A stretch of 64,000 nt of DNA from Rhizobium sp. SL42 (GCF_021729845.1 NZ_CP063398.1:496001-560000); one strand, 5' to 3'. Shown: positions 20,960 to 30,781, counted from the first letter of the stretch. Program-made: numbers and translations. Notes: generated from the letters alone by a model not told the origin.

Positions 20960-22314
20960 GCGACCACTCCCTGTCTTTCCGCCGCCAGTGCCTCACGCAT
21001 GACGGTCACCCAGTATTCGTGCTGTCGCACGAACAGTCCCTCGTCCTCGCTGCGCTCGCCCGAGAGCAGCGGCTTAAGTCCCATCCGCTTGGCATTGTCA
21101 TCGGGACCATCAATCCATAGTGGCGCGCCACGCGACAGGTCGTTCCACAAGGCCGCCGTGCCGGCATAGCCGGACTGGCAGGCACGGAATTCCTCCAGAT
21201 CGTCTGCCGTGCCCATGCCGGAGACGTTGAAGAAATCCTCGTACTGCCGGATCCGCACGGCTCGGTCCTCGGCGCTTTCACCCTTCGGCGCGAAACAGAA
21301 GATGCTGATCTCCGTCTTGTCGACGCTGATCGGGCGCGTCACGCGAATCTGCGTCGAGAACTGGTCCATCAGGAAGACGTTCGGATAGATGCAGAGGTTG
21401 CGCGTCTGGTTGATGATAAAGTCGGCCTTTTCCTCACCGACACGCGCCTTGATTTCCTCGCGCTGACCGTAGACCGGGCGCACCTCCGGGTTCATCGTAT
21501 TTGTCCAGAGCAGGATATGGCCGTTCTCGAAACCATAAACGCCGGCGACCGACTTGCTCCACGAATTGGCGTCGACCGCCTTGGTACCCTCTTCCTTGCG
21601 GCGTCCCATAGTGGCCGCATAGTTCCAGTGCACGGACGAGACGTGATAACCATCGCAGCCGTTTTCCATCTGGAGCTTCCAGTTGCCGTCATAGATGTAG
21701 GAAGAATTTCCGCGCAGCACTTCCAGACCCTGGGGCGCCTGATCGACGATCTGGTCGATGATGACCCGTGCCTCGCCGAGATAGTCGACGAGCGGTGCGA
21801 CATCTTCCTTGAGGCTGCCGAACAGGAAACCGCGATAGTTCTCGAAGCGCGCGACACGCGTCAGATCGTGCGAACCGTTCTTGGCGAATTGCTCCGGATA
21901 CTGGGTCGACTTCTCGTCCTTCACCTTCAGGAGTTTGCCCGTGTTGGAAAAAGTCCAACCGTGGAACGGGCAGGTGAAGCTGCCCTTGTTGCCATGCTTG
22001 CGCCTACAGAGCATTGCACCACGGTGGGCGCAGGCGTTGATGACGGCATTCAACGCACCGGTCTTGTCGCGCGTGATGACGACAGGCTGCCGGCCGATAT
22101 AGGTGGTATAATAATCGTTGTTCTCCGGGACCTGGCTTTCATGCGCCAGATAGACCCAGTTGCTTTCGAAGATGTGTTTCATTTCAAGTGCGAACAGGTC
22201 TTCGTCGGTGAAGATGTCGCGGCGGCAACGGAATGTGCCGGCTTCATGATCGTCCTCAACGGCAGTGGCAAGCAGATGATCGAGGTCACGTGCCTTATCG
22301 ATAATCGCGGACAT
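20956..22314 (-). CDS. benA: Benzoate 1,2-dioxygenase large (alpha) subunit
   Basis: 452 residues. The Rieske cluster ligands are C95 and H97 (CAHRGAML) and C115 and H118 (CPFHGW). The catalytic domain carries the mononuclear iron site, beginning around [15 protein letters not shown] with the bridging aspartate and two histidines. With BenB and BenC it dihydroxylates benzoate to the cis-diol. A longer frame upstream is open, but ATG at 22314 ([15 protein letters not shown]) follows GGGAGAGAAGCC and is the likely start. Confidence 0.95.
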   Translation of the reverse strand: MSAIIDKARDLDHLLATAVEDDHEAGTFRCRRDIFTDEDLFALEMKHIFESNWVYLAHESQVPENNDYYTTYIGRQPVVITRDKTGALNAVINACAHRGAMLCRRKHGNKGSFTCPFHGWTFSNTGKLLKVKDEKSTQYPEQFAKNGSHDLTRVARFENYRGFLFGSLKEDVAPLVDYLGEARVIIDQIVDQAPQGLEVLRGNSSYIYDGNWKLQMENGCDGYHVSSVHWNYAATMGRRKEEGTKAVDANSWSKSVAGVYGFENGHILLWTNTMNPEVRPVYGQREEIKARVGEEKADFIINQTRNLCIYPNVFLMDQFSTQIRVTRPISVDKTEISIFCFAPKGESAEDRAVRIRQYEDFFNVSGMGTADDLEEFRACQSGYAGTAALWNDLSRGAPLWIDGPDDNAKRMGLKPLLSGERSEDEGLFVRQHEYWVTVMREALAAERQGVVA

Positions 22315-22411
22315 GGCTTCTCTCCCGCAAGAGGCGGCTTTCCGGGCGCGCGCTTGCAACGATGTCAATGATCGGGGTGGTATGGGCGGCCCTGGCAAAG
22401 CCGCCGTATGA

Positions 22412-23350
22412 TCAGGCCGCGGCGCGCTTGCGCTGCTCGTTGATCTGGTTGTCGACACCATCGACCAGCGCCGTCAGGTGGATATCGAACACGATCTCGG
22501 CAAAAGGCCCCTGGAGGCTATTGGCCGCGATGCTCGCCGCGTCGGTGCGTTCGATCACCGGCGGAACCAGGCCGTCGCGCGTCGCATAGGCAAAATCGTC
22601 ATGAACCAGCGGGTCGCCTTCGATGTTGATCTGCGTTGTCAGTTTGCGGTGGCCTTCGGCGCTGATGAAGAAATGGATATGCGCGGGGCGCTGGCCGTGG
22701 CGACCGAGAGCAGAGAGAAGCCGCTCCGTCGGGCTGCCCGGTGGCACACCGTAACCGTTCGGCACGATGCTGCGAAATTTGTAACAGCCCTTGTCGTCGG
22801 CAACGATGGTGCGGCGCATGTTGAATGGCGCCTGCTTACCCGTCGGGTCGAAATGCGAATAGAAACCGCGAGTATCACAGTGCCAGACCTCCACGGTCGC
22901 ACCCGGCAACGGCTTGCCGCCGGCATCATAGACAGTCCCATGCATGACCAGCGTATGGCCATTCGTGTCCGCGCCGTCGTCGAGACGGGCAAACCCCTTC
23001 GAGACCGGCGCACCGGCCACATAGAGCGGCCCTTCGATGGTCCGCGGGGTCGGGTTGTCAATGCCGAGTTCCGCGTCGATTGCATCGAGGCGCTCGTCAA
23101 GGAAGTGGTCGAGACCAAGGCCGGGCGAGATCAGGCCCGCTTGTCCCGTCGCGCCGATCTCGTTGAGCCAGGCGATGGCTGTCCAGTATTCGTCCGGGGT
23201 AATATCGAGATCATCGATTGTTCTGAATAGGTCCGACATGATCCTGTGCACGACCTGTTTGACGCGCGGATTGCCGCCGTCTTTATCGAGCCCGCTCAGG
23301 ACCTTCAGGAAATCCTGGACATCGGGTCTGCCAAAAATCTTCACACTCAT
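22412..23350 (-). CDS. catA: Catechol 1,2-dioxygenase (intradiol)
   Basis: 312 residues with an N-terminal catechol-dioxygenase helical domain and the intradiol catalytic domain. Non-heme Fe(III) ligands fall in [20 protein letters not shown] and [14 protein letters not shown] (two tyrosines and two histidines). It cleaves catechol to cis,cis-muconate. ATG at 23350 ([15 protein letters not shown]) has GGAGGATGA upstream. It sits between catC and benA, so catechol made by BenABCD is used at once. Confidence 0.95.
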   Translation of the reverse strand: MSVKIFGRPDVQDFLKVLSGLDKDGGNPRVKQVVHRIMSDLFRTIDDLDITPDEYWTAIAWLNEIGATGQAGLISPGLGLDHFLDERLDAIDAELGIDNPTPRTIEGPLYVAGAPVSKGFARLDDGADTNGHTLVMHGTVYDAGGKPLPGATVEVWHCDTRGFYSHFDPTGKQAPFNMRRTIVADDKGCYKFRSIVPNGYGVPPGSPTERLLSALGRHGQRPAHIHFFISAEGHRKLTTQINIEGDPLVHDDFAYATRDGLVPPVIERTDAASIAANSLQGPFAEIVFDIHLTALVDGVDNQINEQRKRAAA

Positions 23351-23421
23351 TTCATCCTCCACTCGGGTTTGCTTCAAAAAAGGTGGCGGATCCATCCTCC
23401 AGGACCCCGCCTACGAAACTG

Positions 23422-23712
23422 TCAGGTGTCATCGTCCCGGACCGACGAAGGATGGCGCACGAGGGGCGCCACCTGGATCTGCATGAACTTGAACAGCGGC
23501 AGGCCGGACAGGATCTCGTGCAACTCGGCATTGTCCTTCACGTCGAAGACGCTGTAGTTCGCGTAGGCCCCGGCGATGCGCCAGATATGCCGCCATTTGC
23601 CGCTCGCCTGCAGCGCCTGCGAATAGGCCTTTTCCCGCGCAATGATCTCGGCGGCCTCCGCCTGCGGCAAATCGCCGGGAATATTCACATCCATCCGTAC
23701 GTGAAAAAGCAT
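23422..23712 (-). CDS. catC: Muconolactone delta-isomerase
   Basis: 96 residues, the normal size of this decameric enzyme. MLFHVRMDVNIPGDLP and the SGKWRHIWRIAGAYANYSVFDV block are family signatures. It converts muconolactone to 3-oxoadipate enol-lactone, the substrate of PcaD. It begins ten bases after catB ends, with GAGAGGAC as ribosome site. Confidence 0.95.
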   Translation of the reverse strand: MLFHVRMDVNIPGDLPQAEAAEIIAREKAYSQALQASGKWRHIWRIAGAYANYSVFDVKDNAELHEILSGLPLFKFMQIQVAPLVRHPSSVRDDDT

Positions 23713-23722
23713 TGTCCTCTCC

Positions 23723-24901
23723 TCACCCTGCGCTGATCGTCTTGCGCAGACCATCGCGGGCGAAGAACGCGACCCGCTCCTCATCCAGTTCGATGCCGAG
23801 CCCCGGTCCGTCCGGCACGGCAAGCTCGAAGTCGCTGTAGTCCAGCGGTCTCGCGAGAATTTCTTCCGTCAGAAGCAGCGGACCAAACAGTTCCGTGCCC
23901 CATTGCAGGTTGGCAAACGTCGAGAAGACCTGCGCCGAGGCGATCGTGCCAACCGCACCCTCAAGCATGGTCCCGCCGTAGAGCCCGATCCCGGCCGCGT
24001 CCGCGATAGCCGCAACGCGCTGTGCGCCGTAGAGGCCACCACTCTGCGCGATCTTGACGGCGAAGACGTCTGCGCCGGCAATTATTGCAATTTCGAAGGC
24101 GGATTCCGGCCCCGTCAGCGCCTCGTCGGCCATCAGTGCCACGGGGAAACGGCGCACCAACCGGGCAAGGGTCGCAGTTGAGGCGACGGGTTGCTCGACC
24201 AAGTCGCAACCGGCATCGGCCAGCGCCGCCATGCCATAAGCCGCTTCGGTCTCGCTCCATGCCATGTTGACATCGACCCGGACCGCGCCTCGTTCCCCAA
24301 GCGCCTGCTTGATCGCGGAGACATGGGCGATGTCCTCCTTCAACCCCTTCGCTCCGATCTTCAGCTTGAAGATGCGGTGACGGCGCAGTCCGAGCATTCG
24401 CTCCGCCTCTGCGATATCCTTGGCCGTGTCGCCGGAGGCAAGGGTCCAGGCAACCGGCAGACGGTCGCGACGGCGACCGCCCAAAAGCTCGCTGACCGGC
24501 AGGCCGAGCCGCTTGCCATGCGCATCGAGCAGCGCCGTTTCCACTGCACTCTTGGCGAAGCGATTCTCCTTCACCATCTTGCCAATGCGCGCCATCAGTA
24601 CCTGCACGCGGGCGGCATCCTGTCCGACCAAAACCGGCGCGAAATAGGTATCGATTGCGAGCTTCATGCCCTCGGGACTCTCCCCGCCATAGGCGAGCCC
24701 GCCGATGGTCGTACCTTCGCCAATGCCGACGATCCCGTCGCTGCAATGGATCTTCACGAGCATCAAGGTCTGCCCGTCCATCGTGGCGACCGATAATTTA
24801 TGCGGTCGGATGGTTGGCAGGTCGACGAGCAGAGTCTCGATCCGCTCGACGGTGGGAGCGGTGCTTGCAGTCGGTGCAATGGGTGAAAATAGCTTGTTCA
24901 T
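23723..24901 (-). CDS. catB: Muconate cycloisomerase
   Basis: 392 residues of the enolase superfamily. The KxK catalytic lysines are in FKLKIGAKG; metal ligands are in RVDVNMAW, DLVEQPV and MADEALTG; the second base lysine is in FAVKIAQSGG. It cyclises cis,cis-muconate to (+)-muconolactone. It is the first gene of the minus-strand operon, divergent from catR with 138 bases between, where the CatR operator lies. Confidence 0.95.
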   Translation of the reverse strand: MNKLFSPIAPTASTAPTVERIETLLVDLPTIRPHKLSVATMDGQTLMLVKIHCSDGIVGIGEGTTIGGLAYGGESPEGMKLAIDTYFAPVLVGQDAARVQVLMARIGKMVKENRFAKSAVETALLDAHGKRLGLPVSELLGGRRRDRLPVAWTLASGDTAKDIAEAERMLGLRRHRIFKLKIGAKGLKEDIAHVSAIKQALGERGAVRVDVNMAWSETEAAYGMAALADAGCDLVEQPVASTATLARLVRRFPVALMADEALTGPESAFEIAIIAGADVFAVKIAQSGGLYGAQRVAAIADAAGIGLYGGTMLEGAVGTIASAQVFSTFANLQWGTELFGPLLLTEEILARPLDYSDFELAVPDGPGLGIELDEERVAFFARDGLRKTISAG

Positions 24902-24955
24902 GCCGCGATCCTGCGGCAGCGGGGACCAGTTCGTCCAACACCATTTGCGTTGGAC

Positions 24956-24976
24956 ACTATACCTCTTGGGTATAGT
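24956..24976. promoter_or_regulatory. CatR/BenM-type LysR operator between catR and catB
   Basis: ATAC at 24959-24962, a seven-base spacer, and GTAT at 24970-24973 form the ATAC-N7-GTAT motif bound by CatM/BenM/CatR. The symmetry extends to eight-base arms (ACTATACC and GGTATAGT). It lies 55 bases upstream of catB and 64 bases upstream of catR. A second inverted repeat, TCCAAC to GTTGGA, occupies 24934-24954 on the catB side. Together they fit recognition and activation sites of a muconate-responsive regulator. Confidence 0.8.
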
Positions 24977-25039
24977 ATTGGGAAAATCGCCGCAGGGCGA
25001 GACTTACCGCAGCGCAACATACCCAAACAAGGAGAGAAA

Positions 25040-25963
25040 ATGGATCTTCGTCAGCTCCGTTATTTCGTTGCGGTCGCGCGCGAACGCAATTTCACCCGCG
25101 CAGCGGAAATCCTGCATATCGCGCAGCCTCCACTTAGCCGGCAGATCCAGTTGCTGGAGGAAGAACTGGGCGTCCCGCTGATCATCCGAAAAAGCCGGCC
25201 GGTGCGACTGACGGAGGCGGGACGGCTCTTCTATGAGCAATCCCTGCAGGTTCTCGGCCGGGTCGAACAGATGCGCACGGCGACACGCCGGGTGGGGCTG
25301 AACCAGAACAGCATCTTTTCCATCGGCTTTGTCGCCTCCACCCTCTATGGCGGCTTGCCATCGCTGGTCCGCAAGCTCCGTCAGCACGCGCCGGAACTCG
25401 ATATCCAGCTTCTCGAAATGGTCTCGGTACAACAGATCCCGGCCTTGAAGGAAGGGCGCATCGACATCGGCTTCGGCCGCCTGCGCCACAGCGATCCCAA
25501 CGTCACCGGCATCGTACTGCGCGAGGAACGATTGGTGGTTGCCATTCCGAAGGGCACGCCGCTCGCCGAAAGCAACAGCCCCCTTCCCGTCGCCGCGCTC
25601 GCCGACCGGAAGATCATCGTCTACCCGAAGGAGCCACGACCGAGCTATGCCGATCAGGTGCTCAGTCTGCTGCAGGGCCACGACGCCCGCCCTTCCGAGG
25701 TCCACGAGGTCCGAGAGATCCAGACTGCGCTCGGTCTCGTTGCCGCAGATGCAGGCCTGTGCATCATTCCCGCCTCAGCCCGCCAGATGCGCTCAGACGT
25801 GCACTACCGGCTGATTGAGGAGAAAGACTTTACCTCTCCAGTCATCCTCAACCAGCGAGCCGGCGACACTTCTCCCTCCATCGGCCTGGTCAAGATGCTC
25901 ATCCAGGAAATGTATGCCGAAAAGCCGCCTTGGCTGGACACCGACAACAATTACATCCCCTGA
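25040..25963 (+). CDS. catR: LysR-family activator of catechol/benzoate genes
   Basis: 307 residues. The N-terminal winged HTH is MDLRQLRYFVAVARERNFTRAAEILHIAQPPLSRQIQLLEEELG, followed by the periplasmic-binding-protein-like effector domain. The CatR/BenM branch is supported by IGFVASTLYGGLPSLVRKLR and the context. It likely activates catBCA-benABCD-benK-pcaD with cis,cis-muconate as inducer. ATG at 25040 follows AAGGAGAG; an earlier frame extension crosses the operator and is unlikely. Confidence 0.9.
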   Translation: MDLRQLRYFVAVARERNFTRAAEILHIAQPPLSRQIQLLEEELGVPLIIRKSRPVRLTEAGRLFYEQSLQVLGRVEQMRTATRRVGLNQNSIFSIGFVASTLYGGLPSLVRKLRQHAPELDIQLLEMVSVQQIPALKEGRIDIGFGRLRHSDPNVTGIVLREERLVVAIPKGTPLAESNSPLPVAALADRKIIVYPKEPRPSYADQVLSLLQGHDARPSEVHEVREIQTALGLVAADAGLCIIPASARQMRSDVHYRLIEEKDFTSPVILNQRAGDTSPSIGLVKMLIQEMYAEKPPWLDTDNNYIP

Positions 25964-26011
25964 GCGCGCTAAGCTTGTCGGGTTTGCGCTCGATGGTATG
26001 TGGACCAGCGG

Positions 26012-27145
26012 TTACGCGCCTGGAGCAACCGGCTCGATATTCGGCGAGAACTCCAGCGGGAAGATGACCGCCTGCCCTGTCTCGGCGGATTTCTGCGCCG
26101 CAAGCCCCATGGCCACGGCCCACCAGCCGTCATCGATCGCAACCTCAACCTCCTGTTCGCCCTGCGCCGCCTTCTGGAAACGCCGATGCTGGTAGAAGGT
26201 CGAGCCATTGTGGTCTCCCGCCTCCAGCAATTGCGGATCAACTGGGATTTCCACCATGCGCGGCCCCTTGGGGTCACGCGGCGAGACGATCACCTGGGCA
26301 ATCGGCGGCTCGCCCAGATGTTCCGGCCAGAACCGGCCCGGACCCGGCACCAGGCATTCGATCTTGCCCTTCGGCCCGACGGCGGAGATTTCCTCCTGAT
26401 AGCGGGCGCCTTCGGCGAACATGCAGAGTTCCAGCATGGCGCGGGCACCGGAGGCGAAATCGACGATCACATAGGCATTGTCCCATATGTCGGATTTCTC
26501 GCCGCCATAGACCTCGTCGAGATGGTTCACCGCCTGACCGCCCGAAGCCATGACGCGCACCGGATCCGACTTCAGGATATGGCGCATCAGGTCGAAGAAG
26601 TGGCAGCACTTCTCCACCAGCGTGCCGCCGGTATTGCGGTTGAAGCGGTTCCAGTCGCCGACCTTTTCGAGGAAGGGAAACCGATGCTCGCGGATGGTCA
26701 GCATGCGGATGCCGCCGGTCGCCTCTGCAGCCTCCTCGATCATGCGCGCCACCGGCGGCATGTAGCGATATTCCATCGCCACCCAGATCGGGGCGGGATA
26801 GGCGGCGCGCAAGGCTGCAAGGCGGGGGGCATCGGCGGGATCGGTGAAGAGCGGCTTTTCAACGAGTACGGGCAGCGGCCGGATCGCGGCGATCTTTTCC
26901 AGCTGCTCCAGATGCAGATAGTTGGGGCTGGCGATCAAAAGGCAATTCACCGCCTCGACGGCCAGCACATCCTCGATCGAATCCACCAGTCTGGCGGTCG
27001 GCACGGCCTCGGCAGACAGTGCGCGCATGCCGGCATCCGGCTCGAAGATGGCGACCACCGCCGCATCGGGGAGAAGGGCGATATTGCGCAGGTGCTCCTG
27101 CCCCATCATGCCGCAACCGATGATCCCGTAATTCAGTCGTGCCAC
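26012..27145 (-). CDS. Gfo/Idh/MocA-family oxidoreductase
   Basis: 377 residues. N-terminal Rossmann fold: LNYGIIGCGMMGQEHLRNIALL with GxGxxG; the EKP motif is VLVEKPLFTD. The catalytic region holds NTGGTLVEKCCHFFDLMRH. Family members oxidise or reduce sugars, inositols and related polyols with NAD(P). GTG at 27145 is the start because AGGAGGAAAGA sits exactly upstream; the ATG six codons earlier lacks this. It follows the GntR/UTRA gene by 43 bases and belongs to the same regulatory unit as the divergent monooxygenase operon. Confidence 0.88.
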   Translation of the reverse strand: MARLNYGIIGCGMMGQEHLRNIALLPDAAVVAIFEPDAGMRALSAEAVPTARLVDSIEDVLAVEAVNCLLIASPNYLHLEQLEKIAAIRPLPVLVEKPLFTDPADAPRLAALRAAYPAPIWVAMEYRYMPPVARMIEEAAEATGGIRMLTIREHRFPFLEKVGDWNRFNRNTGGTLVEKCCHFFDLMRHILKSDPVRVMASGGQAVNHLDEVYGGEKSDIWDNAYVIVDFASGARAMLELCMFAEGARYQEEISAVGPKGKIECLVPGPGRFWPEHLGEPPIAQVIVSPRDPKGPRMVEIPVDPQLLEAGDHNGSTFYQHRRFQKAAQGEQEVEVAIDDGWWAVAMGLAAQKSAETGQAVIFPLEFSPNIEPVAPGA

Positions 27146-27188
27146 TCTTTCCTCCTCGGGCATGGATATCCGGGCATTGTCTGCCCGC

Positions 27189-27893
27189 TCATTTCAGGCG
27201 CGACACGTAGCGCGCCACCTCATGGTCGAGCCAGGTGCGGGAGACTTCGGCGCGGGCGCCCTCCTGGTCCTGGCTGATACGCTGGATATGGACGATCGGC
27301 GCACCGGCTGGTTGGCCGAAGACAGCAGGCGTCCACTCAGGCACGCGGTCGAGGCCGATCTGGTCCTCGGCGCGGGTGATCCAGAGCGACAGCCGGGTGC
27401 GATAGAAAAGATAGAGCGATTCAGACACGGCCTCCGGATCGATGCGCTCGACATAGGCGCCGTCGAGCCAGATCTCCTCCAGCGCGGCCGGGCGGCCAGA
27501 CAGCCGGCGCAGGCGGCGGATCCGGTGGCCTTCATCGCTCACGCCAAATGCCGGCAGTTCCGCCGGCTTGGGCAGGCGCTCGATCGACAGGATCTCGGCT
27601 GTCGGCAGCCCGCCGCCGCCCAGAAGCTCCAGCCGGAACATCGAATAGACGCTCTTCGGATCGGCCAGCGCCCGGATGTAGTTGCCGGACCCCTGAACCC
27701 GCTCCAGAAGCCCGCGGCTCTGCAGTTCGGCCAGCGCCTTGCGCAAGGTGCCGACCGCAATGCCAAGCTCCTCCGCCAGGTCCCTTTCCGGCTTCAGTTT
27801 TTCCCCGTCGATCAGCCGGCCGGCAGCGATGTCGCGCACCAGAAGTTCGGCAATCTGCACATAGATGGGAAGGCTTCCGGGGGCGGCCGTCAT
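27189..27893 (-). CDS. GntR-family regulator with UTRA effector domain (HutC type)
   Basis: 234 residues. Winged HTH at about residues 8-75 (PIYVQIAELLVRDIAAGRLIDGEKLKPERDLAEELGIAVGTLRKALAELQ) and a UTRA ligand domain from about 95. HutC-type regulators are commonly repressors released by a pathway metabolite, often a sugar phosphate or acid. It faces the monooxygenase-TRAP operon across 120 bases containing TTGAT repeats, so it is the probable controller of both sides. Confidence 0.9.
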   Translation of the reverse strand: MTAAPGSLPIYVQIAELLVRDIAAGRLIDGEKLKPERDLAEELGIAVGTLRKALAELQSRGLLERVQGSGNYIRALADPKSVYSMFRLELLGGGGLPTAEILSIERLPKPAELPAFGVSDEGHRIRRLRRLSGRPAALEEIWLDGAYVERIDPEAVSESLYLFYRTRLSLWITRAEDQIGLDRVPEWTPAVFGQPAGAPIVHIQRISQDQEGARAEVSRTWLDHEVARYVSRLK

Positions 27894-27941
27894 GGGCGTG
27901 AAAGAGGGTCCAAGTTACGTTTTCGTCACGGCGAGAAAAAA

Positions 27942-27966
27942 TTGATACACTATTGATCTACATCAA
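27942..27966. promoter_or_regulatory. TTGAT repeats, candidate GntR/UTRA operator
   Basis: TTGATCTACATCAA at 27953-27966 is an inverted repeat (TTGAT, four bases, ATCAA), and a further TTGAT lies at 27942-27946, 11 bases upstream. The element is AT-rich, midway between the divergent genes and next to a possible -10 (TACACT). Assignment to the GntR protein is by position only. Confidence 0.45.
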
Positions 27967-28013
27967 ATCGGGTGTTAGGCAAGAGGAAAGTTTTCCGCGT
28001 GGAGGAGCCTCGC

Positions 28014-29171
28014 ATGACCGTCGTACCCGTCACATCGGCCGATCTGGATGGCGCGGAAGTGTCGTGGTTTGCCGCGCTCTGCTCTGACGATTATCAATTC
28101 CTCGGCGTGCCGGATGGTGCCCTTCGGTCGAGCTTCGAGCACTGCTCCGACATCGTGCAGAAGGCCGAGCAGCTGGGCTTTCGCAACATCCTGTGCCCCT
28201 CGTCCTATCAGGTTGGCCAGGACACGCTGAGCTTCGTTGCCGGCTGTGCGCCGATCACGTCCAAGATCAACATGCTGGCCGCCATCCGTTGCGGCGAGAT
28301 GCAGCCGATCATGCTGGCCCGCACGGTCGCGACACTCGACCACATGCTGAAGGGCCGTCTGACGCTCAACGTCATCAGCTCGGATTTCCCCGGCGAAGTC
28401 GCCGACAGCGCCTTTCGCTACAAGCGCAGCCACGAGGTGGTCGAGATCCTGCGGCAGGCCTGGACGCGCGAGACGATCGATCACGACGGCGAGGTCTACC
28501 AGTTCAAGGGCGTCTCCACCGAGCCTGCCCGCCCCTATCAGCAGAATGGCGGCCCACTCCTCTATTTCGGCGGCTATTCACCGGATGCCCTCGAACTCTG
28601 CGGCGCGCAATGCGACGTCTATCTGATGTGGCCGGAAAAGAAGGACCAGCTGGCCGAGCGCATGAAGGCCGTTCATGCCCGCGCCGAAGCCCATGGCCGC
28701 ACGCTGGACTATGGCCTGCGTGTACACATGATCGTGCGCGATACCGAGAAGGAAGCCCGTGAATATGCCGATTACATCGTCTCGAAGCTCGATGACGAAT
28801 ACGGCAAGCTGATCCGCGAGCGGGCGCATGATTCCATTTCGCTCGGCGTTGCCCACCAGGCCCGCGCCCGCGAACTGGCCGATCAGTTTGGATATATCGA
28901 ACCGCATCTGTGGACCGGCATAGGCCGGGCCCGTTCCGGCTGTGGTGCTGCCCTTGTCGGTTCGACGGACCAGATCCTGTCGGAACTCGAATCCTATCGG
29001 AAAATGGGCATTCGCGCCTTTATCCTATCCGGTTATCCGCATATCGACGAGGCGGTTCATTTCGGCACCAAGGTGTTGCCGCAGCTGACCACCGCCTCCC
29101 TCCCCCATGTCTATGGCCGCGTGCCCTCGGACACGCCTGATACCCCTCTCGGAAATGGAGTTCGCCGCTGA
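28014..29171 (+). CDS. LLM-class FMNH2-dependent monooxygenase, SsuD-like
   Basis: 385 residues of bacterial-luciferase-like TIM barrel. Motifs close to alkanesulfonate monooxygenase SsuD: VSWFAALCSDDYQFLGVP, NILCPSSYQVGQDTLSFVAG, LNVISSDFPGE, a flexible loop with GIGRARSGCGAALVGS, and FILSGYPHIDEAVHFG near the end. Family members use reduced FMN and O2, often to cleave a C-S bond and release sulfite. ATG at 28014 has GGAGGAG upstream. Overlapping genes for an aldo/keto reductase and a flavin reductase follow, the latter the natural source of FMNH2. The exact substrate is unknown. Confidence 0.87.
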   Translation: MTVVPVTSADLDGAEVSWFAALCSDDYQFLGVPDGALRSSFEHCSDIVQKAEQLGFRNILCPSSYQVGQDTLSFVAGCAPITSKINMLAAIRCGEMQPIMLARTVATLDHMLKGRLTLNVISSDFPGEVADSAFRYKRSHEVVEILRQAWTRETIDHDGEVYQFKGVSTEPARPYQQNGGPLLYFGGYSPDALELCGAQCDVYLMWPEKKDQLAERMKAVHARAEAHGRTLDYGLRVHMIVRDTEKEAREYADYIVSKLDDEYGKLIRERAHDSISLGVAHQARARELADQFGYIEPHLWTGIGRARSGCGAALVGSTDQILSELESYRKMGIRAFILSGYPHIDEAVHFGTKVLPQLTTASLPHVYGRVPSDTPDTPLGNGVRR

Positions 29172-30064
29172 TGCAGCGCGTCAATCTCACCCCAGACCTG
29201 ACCTTCAGCCGCCTTGTCTATGGCATGTGGCGCATCGGCGACGATGCCGACACCTCGCCGAAACACGTGCAGGCGAAGATCGAGGCCTGCCTTGCCCAGG
29301 GCATCACCACGATGGACCAGGCCGATATCTATGGCGGCTACACGGCCGAAGCGGTGCTCGGCGGCGCGTTGAAGGCCGCGCCCGGCCTGCGCGACAAGCT
29401 CGAAATCGTCACCAAATGCGATATCGTGGCACCCGTCGGCCGCCACGCGGCTGCCCGCGTCAAGTATTACGACACGTCGGCTGCCCACATCACCGCGTCC
29501 GTCGAAGCCTCGCTCACCGACATGGGCACGGATCATATCGACCTTCTTCTGATCCACCGCCCCGATCCGCTGATCGATCCCGATGAGACCGGCCCGGCGC
29601 TGGATGCGCTCGTCGCTTCGGGCAAAGTGCGCGCCGTCGGTGTGTCCAACTTCCGCCCCTGGGATTTCTCGCTGCTGCAGTCGTCGATGGAAAACAATCT
29701 GGTCACCAACCAGATCGAACTCAGCCTTCTGGCCACGGACGCCTTCGTCAATGGCGACCTCGCCTATCTGCAGGAACGCATGGTGCCGCCAATGGCCTGG
29801 TCGCCGCTGGGTGGCGGGCGCCTGTTCGACGGGTCGAAGCCTGAACTTCTCGCGGCGCTGAAGCGCATCGCCTCGGAGCAGGGCGTGGATGAAACCGCCG
29901 TCGCCGTTGCCTGGTTGCTGCGCCATCCCTCCGCCATCCTGCCGGTCATGGGCACCAATTCGCTCGACCGCATCGCCAGGATCGCCGAGGCCGAAACGGT
30001 CGAGATCGACCGGCAGACCTGGTTCGAACTCTATACGCTGGCGATCGGGCGGGAGGTCGCCTGA
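29171..30064 (+). CDS. Aldo/keto reductase (YdhF-like)
   Basis: 297 residues, TIM-barrel AKR. The catalytic tetrad is visible: Asp in TTMDQADIYGG with the following Tyr, Lys in IVTKCDIVAP, and the His-containing strand DLLLIHRPDPLI. The NADP-binding part near the C-terminus includes ILPVMGTNSLDRI. It overlaps both neighbours by the TGATG device, so monooxygenase, AKR and flavin reductase are made together. A likely job is to reduce the aldehyde or ketone left after oxidative desulfonation. Confidence 0.88.
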   Translation: MQRVNLTPDLTFSRLVYGMWRIGDDADTSPKHVQAKIEACLAQGITTMDQADIYGGYTAEAVLGGALKAAPGLRDKLEIVTKCDIVAPVGRHAAARVKYYDTSAAHITASVEASLTDMGTDHIDLLLIHRPDPLIDPDETGPALDALVASGKVRAVGVSNFRPWDFSLLQSSMENNLVTNQIELSLLATDAFVNGDLAYLQERMVPPMAWSPLGGGRLFDGSKPELLAALKRIASEQGVDETAVAVAWLLRHPSAILPVMGTNSLDRIARIAEAETVEIDRQTWFELYTLAIGREVA

Positions 30065-30585
30065 TGATGGCCGCCAATGACAGTCAGCGATCCGGCGAAG
30101 CCGTCTTTCTGCCCGAGGCGGAGAACCATCGCGCCTATCGCAATGCGCTCGGCAGCTTCACCACCGGGGTCACGGTGGTGACCGCGATGAGCCCGTCGGG
30201 CCCGATCGGCATGACGGTGAACAGCTTTGCCTCGGTGTCGCTCGATCCGCCACTGGTGCTCTGGTCGCCGGCCAAGAACTCGTCGAAGCACGATGCCTTT
30301 GCCAATGCCAGCCATTTCGCCATTCACGTGCTCGGTGCCGGACAGGACCATCTGAGCGCCGCCTTCACGCGGGGCGGGGCCGCCTTTGACGGGCTCGAGG
30401 TGGAGATCAATCCGCAGGGCGTCCCGGTTCTGCCGGGCACGCTGGCGCGGTTCGAATGCCTGCAGCAGGCGCTGCATGATGCCGGTGATCACACGATCAT
30501 CATCGGCAGGGTGACACGGGTTGCACATCGGCAGGGAGATCCGCTGTGCTTCTCGCAAGGACGGTTCGGCCGCTTCGCGGTCTGA
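30064..30585 (+). CDS. Flavin reductase (FMN reductase, HpaC/DIM6-NTAB family)
   Basis: 173 residues. The split-barrel flavin-reductase pattern is clear: YRNALGSFTTGVTVVTAMSPSGPIGMTVNSFASVSLDPPLVLWSP, FAIHVLGAGQ, and TIIIGRVTRVAHRQGDPLCFSQGRFG. It reduces free FMN with NAD(P)H for the monooxygenase two genes upstream. The start overlaps the AKR stop; ATG 30067 is an equal alternative. Nearly 200 bases separate it from the TRAP genes. Confidence 0.92.
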   Translation: MMAANDSQRSGEAVFLPEAENHRAYRNALGSFTTGVTVVTAMSPSGPIGMTVNSFASVSLDPPLVLWSPAKNSSKHDAFANASHFAIHVLGAGQDHLSAAFTRGGAAFDGLEVEINPQGVPVLPGTLARFECLQQALHDAGDHTIIIGRVTRVAHRQGDPLCFSQGRFGRFAV

Positions 30586-30781
30586 TCGAAATGTTGGGAG
30601 GAGGTCGTCGGGGCGTTTTCACAATGCACCGGGAGGACGATCGAAGCATTTCCGCAAAAAGGGTCGCGGTGGAGAGATTTGCTCCATCGAGGCCCGAAAC
30701 GGGAACAGTCGTCTTTGCGCCGCAAGGACTTGTCTTCGATAGTCGCCCGGAATTGACCGATGACAAGTGACGGGTGGAGAC

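Noticed and set aside
26000-27277. Long plus-strand frame opposite the Gfo/Idh gene
   Set aside because: Mirror of a well-supported minus-strand gene; arginine/histidine-rich shadow.
30624-30770. 48-codon plus-strand frame between the flavin reductase and DctQ
   Set aside because: No convincing ribosome site, no recognised family, and minus-strand frames overlap it with equal merit.
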